Part shown: in pieces, positions 8,861 to 17,381 of the stretch | How positions within the stretch are numbered: position 1 is the stretch's first letter | Layout of the letters: the number at the start of each line of letters is the position of its first letter | NCBI GenBank assembly: GCA_003142185.1 | Contig: PLOR01000010.1 | Location: forward strand, 1 to 64,000 | Length of the DNA: 64,000 nucleotides | From: Bryobacterales bacterium | Lineage (GTDB): Bacteria > Acidobacteriota > Terriglobia > Bryobacterales > Bryobacteraceae | Direction of reading: 5' to 3' | The notes under the pieces: generated by a model | Database searches by the model: none | What the model was told of the DNA's origin: nothing | The model's input: the letters and a program-made list of their open reading frames with translations, nothing else | Position numbers and translations under genes: made by a program

Positions 8861-9321
8861 TTGCGAAGGCGCGCCGGCTGGATAATATTTCGGGACTGGC
8901 AGCGGTGGCAGCCGCCAAAAGCCGGCGGGTTCGTGCTGACGATTCATAGCCCAGCATCGGGCTACCTCACGCGGGGCGTGCCCTTGGGCCCGCGCGGGAC
9001 TCCACTTCCGTACGGCCGCGGCTCCGATTCTGCGCTTTGCCACGCTTCGCCACTCTCCAGAAACTCACCTGCAAGCTATTGATTCCACTTGCAGCCGCTC
9101 AAGTGAGTTTCTGGCTCTATGGACCCGGCGGCCGCCTGGTCTAGGCTTCTATGTCGCGCACCCGGCAAGAATCGCGCCATTCTGCTCGACGCCTAAGTTC
9201 GGGGCTTCACAAGCTATTGAATCCGGAGAGTGGCTCATCCGTCCCAGTTTTGCTTGATGTCTCCGCCGCTCCGAGGTAATGTTCACATAGCTACCGATAT
9301 TGCCCATTATGAGGACCCTAA
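8861..9321. other. Intergenic region with inverted repeat, no gene
   Basis: No coding sequence is recognised. It contains the inverted repeat at 9057-9114, two similar copies of a CAAGCTATTGA(A/T)TCC motif (about 9072-9087 and 9210-9225), and the second copy of the 15-bp TAGCTACCGATATTG repeat (9288-9302) just before the integrase fragment. Confidence 0.45.
9057..9114. repeat. Long inverted repeat (hairpin)
   Basis: Outer arms CCAGAAACTCAC (9057-9068) and GTGAGTTTCTGG (9103-9114) are perfect complements, and inner TGCAAG (9070-9075) pairs with CTTGCA (9088-9093). There is no T-tract, so it is not a simple terminator. It could be an element end or a structured RNA. Confidence 0.6.
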
Positions 9322-9740
9322 ATGAGTGATTTGATTGTGGTTCCGCAAACGAGCCACTGGCACAAGCTCAAGGCGTTGGTCCTGGACAGCGTCTCTTCCC
9401 CGATCACGCGCCGCGTGTACAATCTCGGGCTCGACGAGTTCTTCGCCTGGCTGTCCGTCCAAGAGCCCCGGCCCGGGTTCACCAAAGCCACTGTGAGCGC
9501 CTGGCGGGTGGCGCTGGAGGCGCGCGGGCTCGGCTCAGTCTCGATCAACGTGCGGATCACGGCGGTGCGCAAGCTGGCGGTGGAGGCGGCCGACAACGGG
9601 CTGCTGGCGCCGGAGCTGGCGAACGGAATTACGCGCGTGAAAGGGGTCGCTTCTAAAGGTGTCCGCCTGGGGAACTGGCTTTCGCTCCGGCAGGCGCAGG
9701 CGCTCCTCAACGCACCGGATATTGCCACCATGAAGGGAAT
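9322..9740 (+). pseudogene. Tyrosine-type integrase, N-terminal domain only
   Basis: The product starts with a phage-integrase SAM-like core-binding domain: residues 1-105 include SSPITRRVYNLGLDEFFAWL and TKATVSAWRVALEARGLGS, then SVSINVRITAVRKLAVEAA. It continues to LGNWLSLRQAQALLNAPDI, the linker that normally leads into the catalytic domain. Shortly after, sequence identity is lost and the frame stops at 9783. The catalytic R-H-R-Y domain (about 170 residues) is absent, so it cannot recombine DNA. GAGGA precedes the ATG. The junction with the next fragment is near 9735-9745. A 15-bp repeat lies 20 nt upstream. Confidence 0.75.
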
Positions 9741-10016
9741 CCCCCGTTCGACGTGGAACGGGACTACAAAGGTGTCCACGTAACCGCAGTCATCGAGCAG
9801 AACGGGAAAGTCGTGTTCGCTGGCGAGGCTTACGATTCGCTATCGACCGCCGGTGGGATGGCGCGCAAACAAGTCGTTGGCGCTCCGCCAGATCGCCCGT
9901 ATCCCCAGACGAATGGGTGGCAGTTTTGGCAGTATCGCGACGAGCACAGCGAGTTGCACGCGGTCGAGCACCTTCGGAAGCGATATCTTGACCGTGGCCG
10001 GGAAACGGGTGTGTGA
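9741..10016 (+). pseudogene. RAMA/DUF4357-like domain fragment fused out of frame to the integrase
   Basis: The frame reads PPFDVERDYKGVHVTAVIEQ, then NGKVVFAGEAYDSLSTAGGM and TNGWQFWQYRDEHSELHAVE. This is the compact RAMA/DUF4357-type domain found at the C-termini of restriction enzymes, methylases and related proteins: a ligand-like strand pair, a YDS-S-A helix, and a NGWxFW motif. The similarity begins before the only in-frame ATG (9753), so the N-terminal part of the parent gene is missing. Its 5' side is joined to the truncated integrase in a different frame. I infer a deletion or recombination that fused two gene fragments. A short functional protein from 9753 cannot be excluded. Confidence 0.5.
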
Positions 10017-10127
10017 CCGGCGCCGGGCAGAACGGTCAAGGATTAACTAGGACCCCAGATGAATGCGGATGACTTCATGAATTTCTAAATCCGCATCCCT
10101 CCGGGCCATATTTCTCCCTCGGCCGAA

Positions 10128-10862
10128 CTAAGCGGTCCGCCGCCGGAAACGGAAGATACAAAGGGCCAACGCGCCAGCCATGGTGCCGAACGTGGCAGGT
10201 TCCGGAACGCCCGACCCCGAACCCGAGCCCGCCGAGTCGCTCAAAGCAATCCCCGTGAAGTCGAGCTCGGAAGGTTCGTAGGGAGACCCGGTACCCAAAG
10301 TTTCCAATACGATCTCCAATGGCTGTCCTAACCCGGCAGGGTTTGCGCCGGTGGTAAAGCTGATCGTGAATTGCGTGAAGGTGCCCAGGGTGCAGCCCGA
10401 GCCGTTGATATTTCCGCCGACCACCGGCGCATTCAACACGTTCCCGCCTGCCTCCACCATGGCATTGCCGTTACACGCGTCAAGGCCAGCCCCGAAAATG
10501 TTGGTATCTAACCGAAAACCTGCGTAACCGGTGAGCGTGTAGGTGTCGTTGGCCTGCAAGTCGGTAGCGAGGAATTGCCAGATGCTCGCCGTCGTCCCAT
10601 CCGAGAAGACATCCGCTACGTTATTCCCGCCCGGAACACCACCCGGATAGCTCGTTGCCACCGGGTTATACACACTGTAACCCGTGTTGACCACATCGTT
10701 CTGATTCCAGTCGGTAATCGGGTTAAAGCCAGCCCCAGACCCCGTGGCGGTGCCCGGCGCGAGGACCTGGGCGTCGAAGTTCGGGTTGAGAATCGTGATG
10801 GTTGAGGCGGACAGGTTTGCCGCCAGGCCACAAATAACGAACGCGATCGGTAAGTACTTCAT
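10128..10862 (-). CDS. PEP-CTERM sorting domain protein
   Basis: A 244-residue secreted protein. Signal peptide: MKYLPIAFVICGLAANLSAS. The body is Gly-, Asn- and Thr-rich with an all-beta look (ITILNPNFDAQVLAPGTATG onward), resembling the carbohydrate-binding-like ectodomains common among PEP-CTERM proteins. The C-terminus carries the tripartite sorting signal: VPEPAT, a hydrophobic helix (FGTMAGALALCIF), and a basic tail RFRRR. It should be processed by an exosortase/archaeosortase-like system, none of which is in this window. The start is the ATG with GGAGG about 8 nt upstream; a longer in-frame reading has no site. Two Cys near 110-150 may form a disulfide. Confidence 0.88.
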   Translation of the reverse strand: MKYLPIAFVICGLAANLSASTITILNPNFDAQVLAPGTATGSGAGFNPITDWNQNDVVNTGYSVYNPVATSYPGGVPGGNNVADVFSDGTTASIWQFLATDLQANDTYTLTGYAGFRLDTNIFGAGLDACNGNAMVEAGGNVLNAPVVGGNINGSGCTLGTFTQFTISFTTGANPAGLGQPLEIVLETLGTGSPYEPSELDFTGIALSDSAGSGSGSGVPEPATFGTMAGALALCIFRFRRRTA

Positions 10863-11132
10863 CGAATCTCCTCCAAGATTGCCTGCGCCACCTTGGCGGG
10901 CAAGCAGATTGCTGCACATCGCAGGCGAGTTCTGTGAATATGGCCCAGGAGTCCGCCCTACTGAATACGGCGCAAGACGAGCGAGAACTCCGCCGAATTT
11001 TCTTCCAACCTCCTTATTCAAGGCCATCGGCGGCGAAGAAAATCGCATTCCGGTGGCGGAGTCTCCGGTCCGATTGCGCCGCCACCATTGAGGGGTGTAT
11101 TTCAGCCACTCCGGTTGTGGTAATTATGAAGG

Positions 11133-11702
11133 TTGCAAAATCCCGCGCAGGGAGAAATCACGCAACTGCTGAGCCGTTGGGAACGAGGCGAGCCGGAAGC
11201 GTTGGAGTCGCTGGCTCCACTAGTCTACGATCAGTTGCGCGCCATCGCCCAAGGCTTTCTCCGCAACGAACGTCCCGACCATACCTTGCAGCCGACGGCG
11301 GTGGTCAACGAGGTCTTCCTGGATCTGCTGCGCCTGCGGCGGCTGGCCCTCAACGATCGCGCCCACTTCTTCGCTTTCTCCGCGCAACTCACCCGCCGCG
11401 TGCTGATCGATTCGGCGCGCAAAGCCAAAGCCGAAAAGCGCGGCCTGGGATGGACCCGCGTTCCCCTGGACGCGGAGCTGGCATGGCTTTCCCATGAAGG
11501 CCCCGAATCGCTCGACCTTTCGGCGGCGCTCAACGAATTGCGCGAATTCGATCCGCTTAAAACCCGCGCCGTGGAACTGCACTACTTTCTTGGCTGCACG
11601 GTGGAGGAGACCGCGGATGTTTTGCAAATCTCCAAGAGAACTTTGGAGCGGAGCCTGCGGTTTTCCCTGGCGTGGCTGCGCCGGCGTCTCTATCGCGTCT
11701 GA
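11133..11702 (+). CDS. ECF-like RNA polymerase sigma factor (TIGR02999 type)
   Basis: A 189-residue sigma-70 family protein of the acidobacterial/planctomycete ECF-like group. Residues 8-85 form region 2 (ITQLLSRWERGEPEALESL, LVYDQLRAIAQGFLRNER, LQPTAVVNEVFLDLLR). The conserved HFFAFSAQLTRRVLIDSARK follows. Residues about 130-185 form region 4 (TRAVELHYFLGCTVEETADV, LQISKRTLERSLRFSLAWLR). The start is a TTG because a TGA lies immediately upstream in frame and no ATG or GTG precedes the conserved N-terminus. It is 12 nt from the downstream kinase, so they are cotranscribed; the kinase probably regulates it, as in other such pairs. No anti-sigma factor is visible. Confidence 0.9.
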   Translation: MQNPAQGEITQLLSRWERGEPEALESLAPLVYDQLRAIAQGFLRNERPDHTLQPTAVVNEVFLDLLRLRRLALNDRAHFFAFSAQLTRRVLIDSARKAKAEKRGLGWTRVPLDAELAWLSHEGPESLDLSAALNELREFDPLKTRAVELHYFLGCTVEETADVLQISKRTLERSLRFSLAWLRRRLYRV

Positions 11703-11714
11703 AGGACCACACCG

Positions 11715-14204
11715 GTGACCGCAAACGAAATCGACCGATTTCGGCGGATCGAAGCCATTTTCGACGCAGTGCTCGAGTGTCCGTCCGGGCCGGAACGGGA
11801 CGCCTTTTTGCGCCGGCAGGAAGCGACCACCGATGCGAGCCTGTTGGCCGAGGCTCGCCAACTGCTGGAAGACCATGAAGCGGTGACGGCGGCCGTTCCC
11901 ATGCCTCCCGAGACCCTCCCCCGTTTCGGACCCTGGCAGGCAATCCGGGTGCTGGGCCGTGGAGGAATGGGCGAGGTCTATCTGGCCGAACGGGCGGATG
12001 GCGCGTTTCAGATGGAGGTGGCGGTGAAGGTGGCGCCGCTGGCCCTGGCATCGCCGGATATCGAGGAACGTTTCCGTCGGGAACGCCAGTTTCTGGCCAG
12101 CCTGGACCATCCCAAGGTGGCCCGCCTGCTCGACGGCGGTGGCGGCGGTTCCGGGCTTCCGTACCTGGTGATGGAGTTTGTCGACGGCCTGACAATCGAT
12201 CGCTACTGCGAATTGCAGAAGTTGGATGCGAACTCGCGCATCGGGCTGATGCGGCAGGTGCTGGAGGCGCTAATCTACGTCCACGGGCGCGGTGTGATTC
12301 ATCGCGACCTCAAGCCGTCGAATATCCTGGTGGACGCGGCGGGAAACGCCAAGCTTCTGGATTTCGGCACCGCGCGCCTGGTGGATGCCAGCGGCGACAG
12401 CGCCATTACCAAGACGGGCGTTTTCGCATTCACACCGGATTTTGCCAGCCCGGAGCAGACGCTGGCGAAGCCGCTCACGGTGGCAACCGATATTTATTCG
12501 GCGGGGGTGCTGTTTTATCGCCTGCTGACCGGCCGGCCTCCGTACCGATTTACCGATTATTCCGCTAGCGCGGTGGCCCAGACCATCAACCACACCGAGC
12601 CGGAATCTTCGGGTTTGGATCGGCCGCTCGATGCCATCCTTTTGAAAGCCCTGCGCAAGAACCCGGAAGAGCGCTACTCGTCGGCGGCGGAGATGGATGC
12701 CGACCTGGCGCGCTATCTGGAGGGCCAACCGGTGCGGGCGCGGCGGCCGCGGAAGCTCGGTCCGATCGCCATAGTGGCCGGGCTCATTGCCCTCTCAGCG
12801 GCAGCCGTCATCGACTGGCGATTCGGCGTCCGGACTGCTGCGCCCCGGCCATCCGCTTCCATCGCGGTGCTGCCGTTCACCAACGTGGGAGGGAATCCCG
12901 ACAATCAATACTTCAGCGACGGCGTGCCCTCCGAAATCACGGATACGCTGACGCATCTCAAAGGTCTGCGGGTGACCGCCCGGTCCTGGGCCTTCCAGTT
13001 CCGAGGGAAGGAAAACGATCCCCGCGATATCGGTAAGCAGCTGAACGTGAACTACGTGCTGGAAGGCAGTATCGAGCGCTCCGGCGATCGCGTCAAAACG
13101 GTCGCGTCCCTCGATCGCGCGACCGATGGTGTGCGGCTCTGGACGAACACCTATCAGCGCCCGGCCGCGGACACCAGCGCCGTGGAAGCAGATCTGGAAA
13201 CGGCGATCCTCGCCAGCCTGGGCCTTTCAGCCTCGGCCCAGCCGAAAATGCATGTGCCTCCCGAGCAAGCTCACGAATACTTCCTCAAGGCGCGGTTCCA
13301 GGGCGACCAGATCTCTATGGCGGCCAATACCTTGTCGCAAGAGTACTATCGGCGCGCCGTGGAACTGGACCCGGATTACGCGGCGGCCTGGGACGGGCTA
13401 GGGAGCGCCATCTGGAACCGCGGGAATGCGGACGGCGAGCCGTTTCGACCGGCGGAGATTCGAAAGGCCGCGCAACTGATTGAAAAAGCCGTCCAACTCG
13501 ATCCCAAACTGGTGCGGGCGCACGTGGGGCTGGCCATGTTCGCGATGCGCTACGATTTCGATTGGAACCGGGCGGACCGCGAACTGCACACGGCGTTAGC
13601 CCTCAGCCCTTTCGTCGGCGCCGAGCTGAATTACGCCAACCTGTGTCTGGTGCTGGGCAAACGGCAGGAAGCCGATCTACATTTTCAGCGCGCGCGGGAT
13701 CTGGACTCGTTGAGTTCCCAGTCGGTGCTGAACGATGTGCAGTACCTCACGGTGGAAGGCCGGTTCGAGGAAGCGCGCGAGGAGACCCGCAAAATCGCTG
13801 CCAGGAGTCCCACTAACGAACGGTTACAGGTTCGCCTCAATTTTCTGGAAGCATGGTTCGGAAGCGCGGCGGCTATGGCGAATCTGCGGAACTGGTCGCC
13901 GCAACGTCCCTATGCACGCGTGTTTCTGGCAGGGGCGGAGGCCCACAATGGCAATCGCGAGGAGGCGCTCAGGCTTCTCATTCCGCTCGAACGGGAGCAC
14001 CTGGAAAGACATGTGGCGGTGTACGGGCTTGCTACCATTCGCGCGGCCTTGAACGATGAGCCAGGCACCGTCAGATTGCTGGAAAGGGCCATAGACGCGC
14101 GCGAAGATTGGGCGCCCTACATCCACGTTGATGTGGCGTTCGCCAAAATGCAGAACACGCCGGAATTTCACCGGCTAAAGAAACGCATGGGCCTGGACTG
14201 GTAG
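11715..14204 (+). CDS. Membrane Ser/Thr protein kinase with TPR C-terminal region
   Basis: An 829-residue kinase. A 70-residue N-terminal helical region precedes a Hanks-type kinase domain (about 71-335): P-loop GRGGMGEV at 81-88, catalytic K105, HRDLKPSN at 196-203, DFG at 216-218, SPEQ near 245. One membrane span is at about 348-367. Outside it lies a domain of the adenylate-cyclase-associated TolB-N/FlgO type (SIAVLPFTNVGGNPDNQYFS, GLRVTARSWAFQFRGK, VLEGSIERSGDRV), then TPR-like repeats to the end. It starts at a GTG 12 nt after the sigma-factor stop. The arrangement suggests an envelope signal relayed to the sigma factor. The substrate is not known. Confidence 0.92.
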   Translation: MTANEIDRFRRIEAIFDAVLECPSGPERDAFLRRQEATTDASLLAEARQLLEDHEAVTAAVPMPPETLPRFGPWQAIRVLGRGGMGEVYLAERADGAFQMEVAVKVAPLALASPDIEERFRRERQFLASLDHPKVARLLDGGGGGSGLPYLVMEFVDGLTIDRYCELQKLDANSRIGLMRQVLEALIYVHGRGVIHRDLKPSNILVDAAGNAKLLDFGTARLVDASGDSAITKTGVFAFTPDFASPEQTLAKPLTVATDIYSAGVLFYRLLTGRPPYRFTDYSASAVAQTINHTEPESSGLDRPLDAILLKALRKNPEERYSSAAEMDADLARYLEGQPVRARRPRKLGPIAIVAGLIALSAAAVIDWRFGVRTAAPRPSASIAVLPFTNVGGNPDNQYFSDGVPSEITDTLTHLKGLRVTARSWAFQFRGKENDPRDIGKQLNVNYVLEGSIERSGDRVKTVASLDRATDGVRLWTNTYQRPAADTSAVEADLETAILASLGLSASAQPKMHVPPEQAHEYFLKARFQGDQISMAANTLSQEYYRRAVELDPDYAAAWDGLGSAIWNRGNADGEPFRPAEIRKAAQLIEKAVQLDPKLVRAHVGLAMFAMRYDFDWNRADRELHTALALSPFVGAELNYANLCLVLGKRQEADLHFQRARDLDSLSSQSVLNDVQYLTVEGRFEEAREETRKIAARSPTNERLQVRLNFLEAWFGSAAAMANLRNWSPQRPYARVFLAGAEAHNGNREEALRLLIPLEREHLERHVAVYGLATIRAALNDEPGTVRLLERAIDAREDWAPYIHVDVAFAKMQNTPEFHRLKKRMGLDW

Positions 14205-14378
14205 CGATAACGGACTCGCCGGCGGAAACCACGTGGGACGAGAAGTTGATATTTTAAGTTGCATAGCTATAATGGCTGGCCGGGCGTTTTTCTTCCGGGC
14301 CTGCTTGTAGCCCTTGCTGCAGGCGCTGCCGACAACGTAGAAAGCCGCGGCATTCCAATTGTGGAAGTAGGGTCGCCG

Positions 14379-17300
14379 TCAGGCCTCCGCAGCGCGCGAT
14401 TTGGCGTCTTGCTGGATGCGGGCGTAAACCTGGTTGCGCATGAGGCGCGTGACGAATTCGCGGACTTCGGCATTGTCGAGAAAGCGTACGACCTGCCCGC
14501 TGTTGCGGTCCATGCGGCCAATGACGATCTCTTCCAGCTTGCGGTCGAAGATGTGAGCGAAGTTGTCGATGGTGTTGGCTTCGCCTGCGTCGCGTACGGC
14601 TTCGTCAGCGGTGGCGTCGGCGCGGACCTGGTCCCAGAAGAGTTCGTCGGCGACGGTGAATTCGGTTCCGAAGCGTTCGTTGAGAACATCCACGACACGC
14701 GATAGGGGAACCTGTTCGTCTTCGATGTGGCCGGTGCCGACGTCGGACGGCCCTTTGAGGGTTCCGGGCGCGCTGGGATCGAGCGCGATGCTGCCTTCGC
14801 TGACCTTCTGCAACCGGTAGAACTTCAGTTTGACCTCGTCGTCGAGGTCGAGGTGTCCGGCGCCTTCGCGGGCGGGGAGCTTGGTTTCGAGGAACCGTAG
14901 GTAGGCGTCGAACTTTTCCAGTTTGCTGTCTCCGAACGGGATGACCTGCGAGAGGAACGAGTAGAGACGGCGGAACGACTCCAGCCGGTTGCGGAGCTCT
15001 TCTTTGCCGTCTTCCGTGGCCTCTGCAAAGCGGCCCACGGCCTTGTCGACGATGGAGTTCATCAGCGCATTATCGGTGGGAGTCCCCTTACGCCGTGGCT
15101 TGAAGAAGACGGCGGCGAACTGCTCTACTTCGACCTCCTGGACAATGAACGACCCGTAGATTTCGGCGCGCAACGAATAGAGCTGACGGGCATCCGGTTT
15201 GCCGGTAACGATGGGAGCGGTGTCGTAATACCGCTGGAAAGCGCGCTGGATCTCCTCGGGATCGTTGACGAAGTCGAGAACGAATGTATCTTCCTTGCCA
15301 GGACAAACCCGGTTGAGCCGAGAAAGCGTCTGGACAGCCTGCACGTCGGCCAGACGCTTATCGACGTACATGGTATGGAGCAGCGGCTGGTCGAATCCGG
15401 TTTGATATTTGTCGGCGGCGATGAGGATGCCGTATTCCAGTTTCTTGAATTCTTCGGGAAGCCGCTTTTCGCTGATTTTGCCGCCGTTCATTTTGACTTC
15501 GGTGAGTTCTTCCTGAGTCGGGTCGTCGGGATCGATCAGGGTGCCGGAGAAGGCGACCAGGGTGCGCAGATCGGCGTAGCCGTGGGCCAGGATGTACTCA
15601 TCGGCGGCCTTTTTGTAACGCACGGCTTCCAGGCGGGAACCGGTGACCACCATGGCTTTGGCGCGCCCGCCTATACGGTGGCGGACGTGCTGGCGAAAGT
15701 GTTCGATGATGACTTCGGTCTTCTGGGCGATGTTGTGGGGGTGCAGGCGCATGAAGCGGGCGAGCGCTTTGGCGGCCTTTTTCTTTTCCACTTCGGGATC
15801 GGCTTGGGCGGATTTGAGGAGCCGGTAATAGGTACTGTAGACGGTGTAGTTCTTCAGCACATCGAGGATGAAACCTTCCTCGATGGCCTGGCGCATACTG
15901 TATTCGTGAAACGGTTGGGGCTCGCCGTTGGCGTCGCGCTGGCCGAAGACTTCGATGGTCTTGTACTTGGGCGTCGCCGTGAAGGCGAAGAAGCTGAGAT
16001 TAGGCTGTTGTTTGCGCCCTTCCACAACGCGGATCACTTCCTCTTCGTAATCGGGTAGCTGCTCTTCTTCCGCTTTCTTGCGGGCGATGGCGCGGATGCG
16101 TTCGCCGGCGAGGACGGCTTTCATTTTGGCGGCGCTCTCGCCGGATTGGGAGGAGTGTGCTTCGTCGACGATGACGGCGTAGCGGCGTTCGGGGAGGTCG
16201 CCCGCGTGCTTAGTGACGAACGGAAACTTCTGGAGGATGGTAATGATGATGGGGACGGCGTTGCGCAGCGCGTCGGCGAGTTGCTTGGAATCGTCATCGA
16301 TTTTCATCACGACGCCGGTCTTGTGCTCGAACTGGTAGATGGTGTCCTGGAGTTGCTTGTCGAGAACCAGGCGATCAGTGATGACGATGACAGAATCGAA
16401 TACTTTTCGGTCCTGCGCGTCATGCAGGCTGGAGAGGCGATGGGCCAGCCAGGCGATGCTGTTGCTTTTGCCGCTTCCGGCAGAATGCCAGACCAGGTAG
16501 TTCTTACCAGTGCGGGACGTTCGCGCGTCGGCGACGAGTTTGCGGACGGCATCGACCTGGTGGTAGCGGGGGAAGATGAGGCGCTCCTGCTTGTCCGCCT
16601 TGTCGTTCCCTGAGTTAGCGACATGGAGGAAACGTCCGAGAAGGTCAAGCCAGCTATCCCGTTTCCAGATCTGTTCCCAGAGGTAGTAAGTGCGGTAGCC
16701 GTCGGGGTTTTCGGGGTTGCCCGCGCCGTGGCGATTGCCCTGGTTGAACGGCAGGAACCGCGTCTCCGCGCCTTCCAGGCGGGTGGCCATATAGCATTCA
16801 TCGGTATCGACGGCGAAATGAACCAGCGCGCGTTTCTTGAATGCGAAGAGGAGTTCGCGGTGGTCGCGGTCGCGGTATTGCTGAATGGCGATGCGAACGG
16901 TCTGGCCGGTGAAGGCGTTCTTGAGTTCGGCTGTGGCGACGGGGAGGCCGTTCAGGCTGAGCAGGAGATCGATGGATTGCTCGTTCTGCAGGCTGAAATG
17001 GACCTGGCGGGTAACGGTGAGGCGGTTGGACTTATAGAGCTTCGCGGTTTCGGGATTAAGCCCGCTGGCGGGCGCGAAGTAGGCGAGAGCGAAAGTTTGG
17101 CCGAAGAAGTCGAGGCCATGGCGAATCACGTCGAGGGTACCACGCGACTCCAGCGCCAGGACGAGTTCGCCAAGGAAGGCATCACCGGCGCTCGCACCGT
17201 AGTAGTCGGCGAGAACCTTCCATGGTTTGGGCTGAGTGGTTTGGACGAATTCGAGGACGATGTGGGGATGGAGGGCGCGTGTGCGGTCGTACAGCGCGGG

Positions 17301-17381
17301 GTCGCCTTTCTCGTAACCGCCGGAGGTGGTGAGGGAGTGCTCGATGGCGTCTTCGAAGGCGATCTCGCGATGGTCAACCAT
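14379..17381 (-). CDS. hsdR: Type I restriction enzyme, R (endonuclease/translocase) subunit
   Basis: A 1000-residue HsdR, close to full length for the family. The N-terminal nuclease domain has the PD-(D/E)xK signature (SIDLLLSLNGLP with D138, then AELKNAF with E152 and K154). The superfamily 2 helicase motor follows: Walker A HSAGSGKS at 299-306, DEAH at 406-409, FTATP near 475, and a GILIAADKYQTGFDQPLL motif V region, with the QTLSRLNR segment of motif VI. The C-terminal region is helical and binds the MTase core. The start ATG overlaps the hsdS stop by one base (TGATG), so translation is coupled. It cleaves unmodified DNA after ATP-driven translocation. No inactivating change is visible. 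Confidence 0.97.
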   Translation of the reverse strand: MVDHREIAFEDAIEHSLTTSGGYEKGDPALYDRTRALHPHIVLEFVQTTQPKPWKVLADYYGASAGDAFLGELVLALESRGTLDVIRHGLDFFGQTFALAYFAPASGLNPETAKLYKSNRLTVTRQVHFSLQNEQSIDLLLSLNGLPVATAELKNAFTGQTVRIAIQQYRDRDHRELLFAFKKRALVHFAVDTDECYMATRLEGAETRFLPFNQGNRHGAGNPENPDGYRTYYLWEQIWKRDSWLDLLGRFLHVANSGNDKADKQERLIFPRYHQVDAVRKLVADARTSRTGKNYLVWHSAGSGKSNSIAWLAHRLSSLHDAQDRKVFDSVIVITDRLVLDKQLQDTIYQFEHKTGVVMKIDDDSKQLADALRNAVPIIITILQKFPFVTKHAGDLPERRYAVIVDEAHSSQSGESAAKMKAVLAGERIRAIARKKAEEEQLPDYEEEVIRVVEGRKQQPNLSFFAFTATPKYKTIEVFGQRDANGEPQPFHEYSMRQAIEEGFILDVLKNYTVYSTYYRLLKSAQADPEVEKKKAAKALARFMRLHPHNIAQKTEVIIEHFRQHVRHRIGGRAKAMVVTGSRLEAVRYKKAADEYILAHGYADLRTLVAFSGTLIDPDDPTQEELTEVKMNGGKISEKRLPEEFKKLEYGILIAADKYQTGFDQPLLHTMYVDKRLADVQAVQTLSRLNRVCPGKEDTFVLDFVNDPEEIQRAFQRYYDTAPIVTGKPDARQLYSLRAEIYGSFIVQEVEVEQFAAVFFKPRRKGTPTDNALMNSIVDKAVGRFAEATEDGKEELRNRLESFRRLYSFLSQVIPFGDSKLEKFDAYLRFLETKLPAREGAGHLDLDDEVKLKFYRLQKVSEGSIALDPSAPGTLKGPSDVGTGHIEDEQVPLSRVVDVLNERFGTEFTVADELFWDQVRADATADEAVRDAGEANTIDNFAHIFDRKLEEIVIGRMDRNSGQVVRFLDNAEVREFVTRLMRNQVYARIQQDAKSRAAEA

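Noticed and set aside
10128-10862. Exosortase linked to the PEP-CTERM protein
   Set aside because: No exosortase-like membrane protein occurs anywhere in the window.
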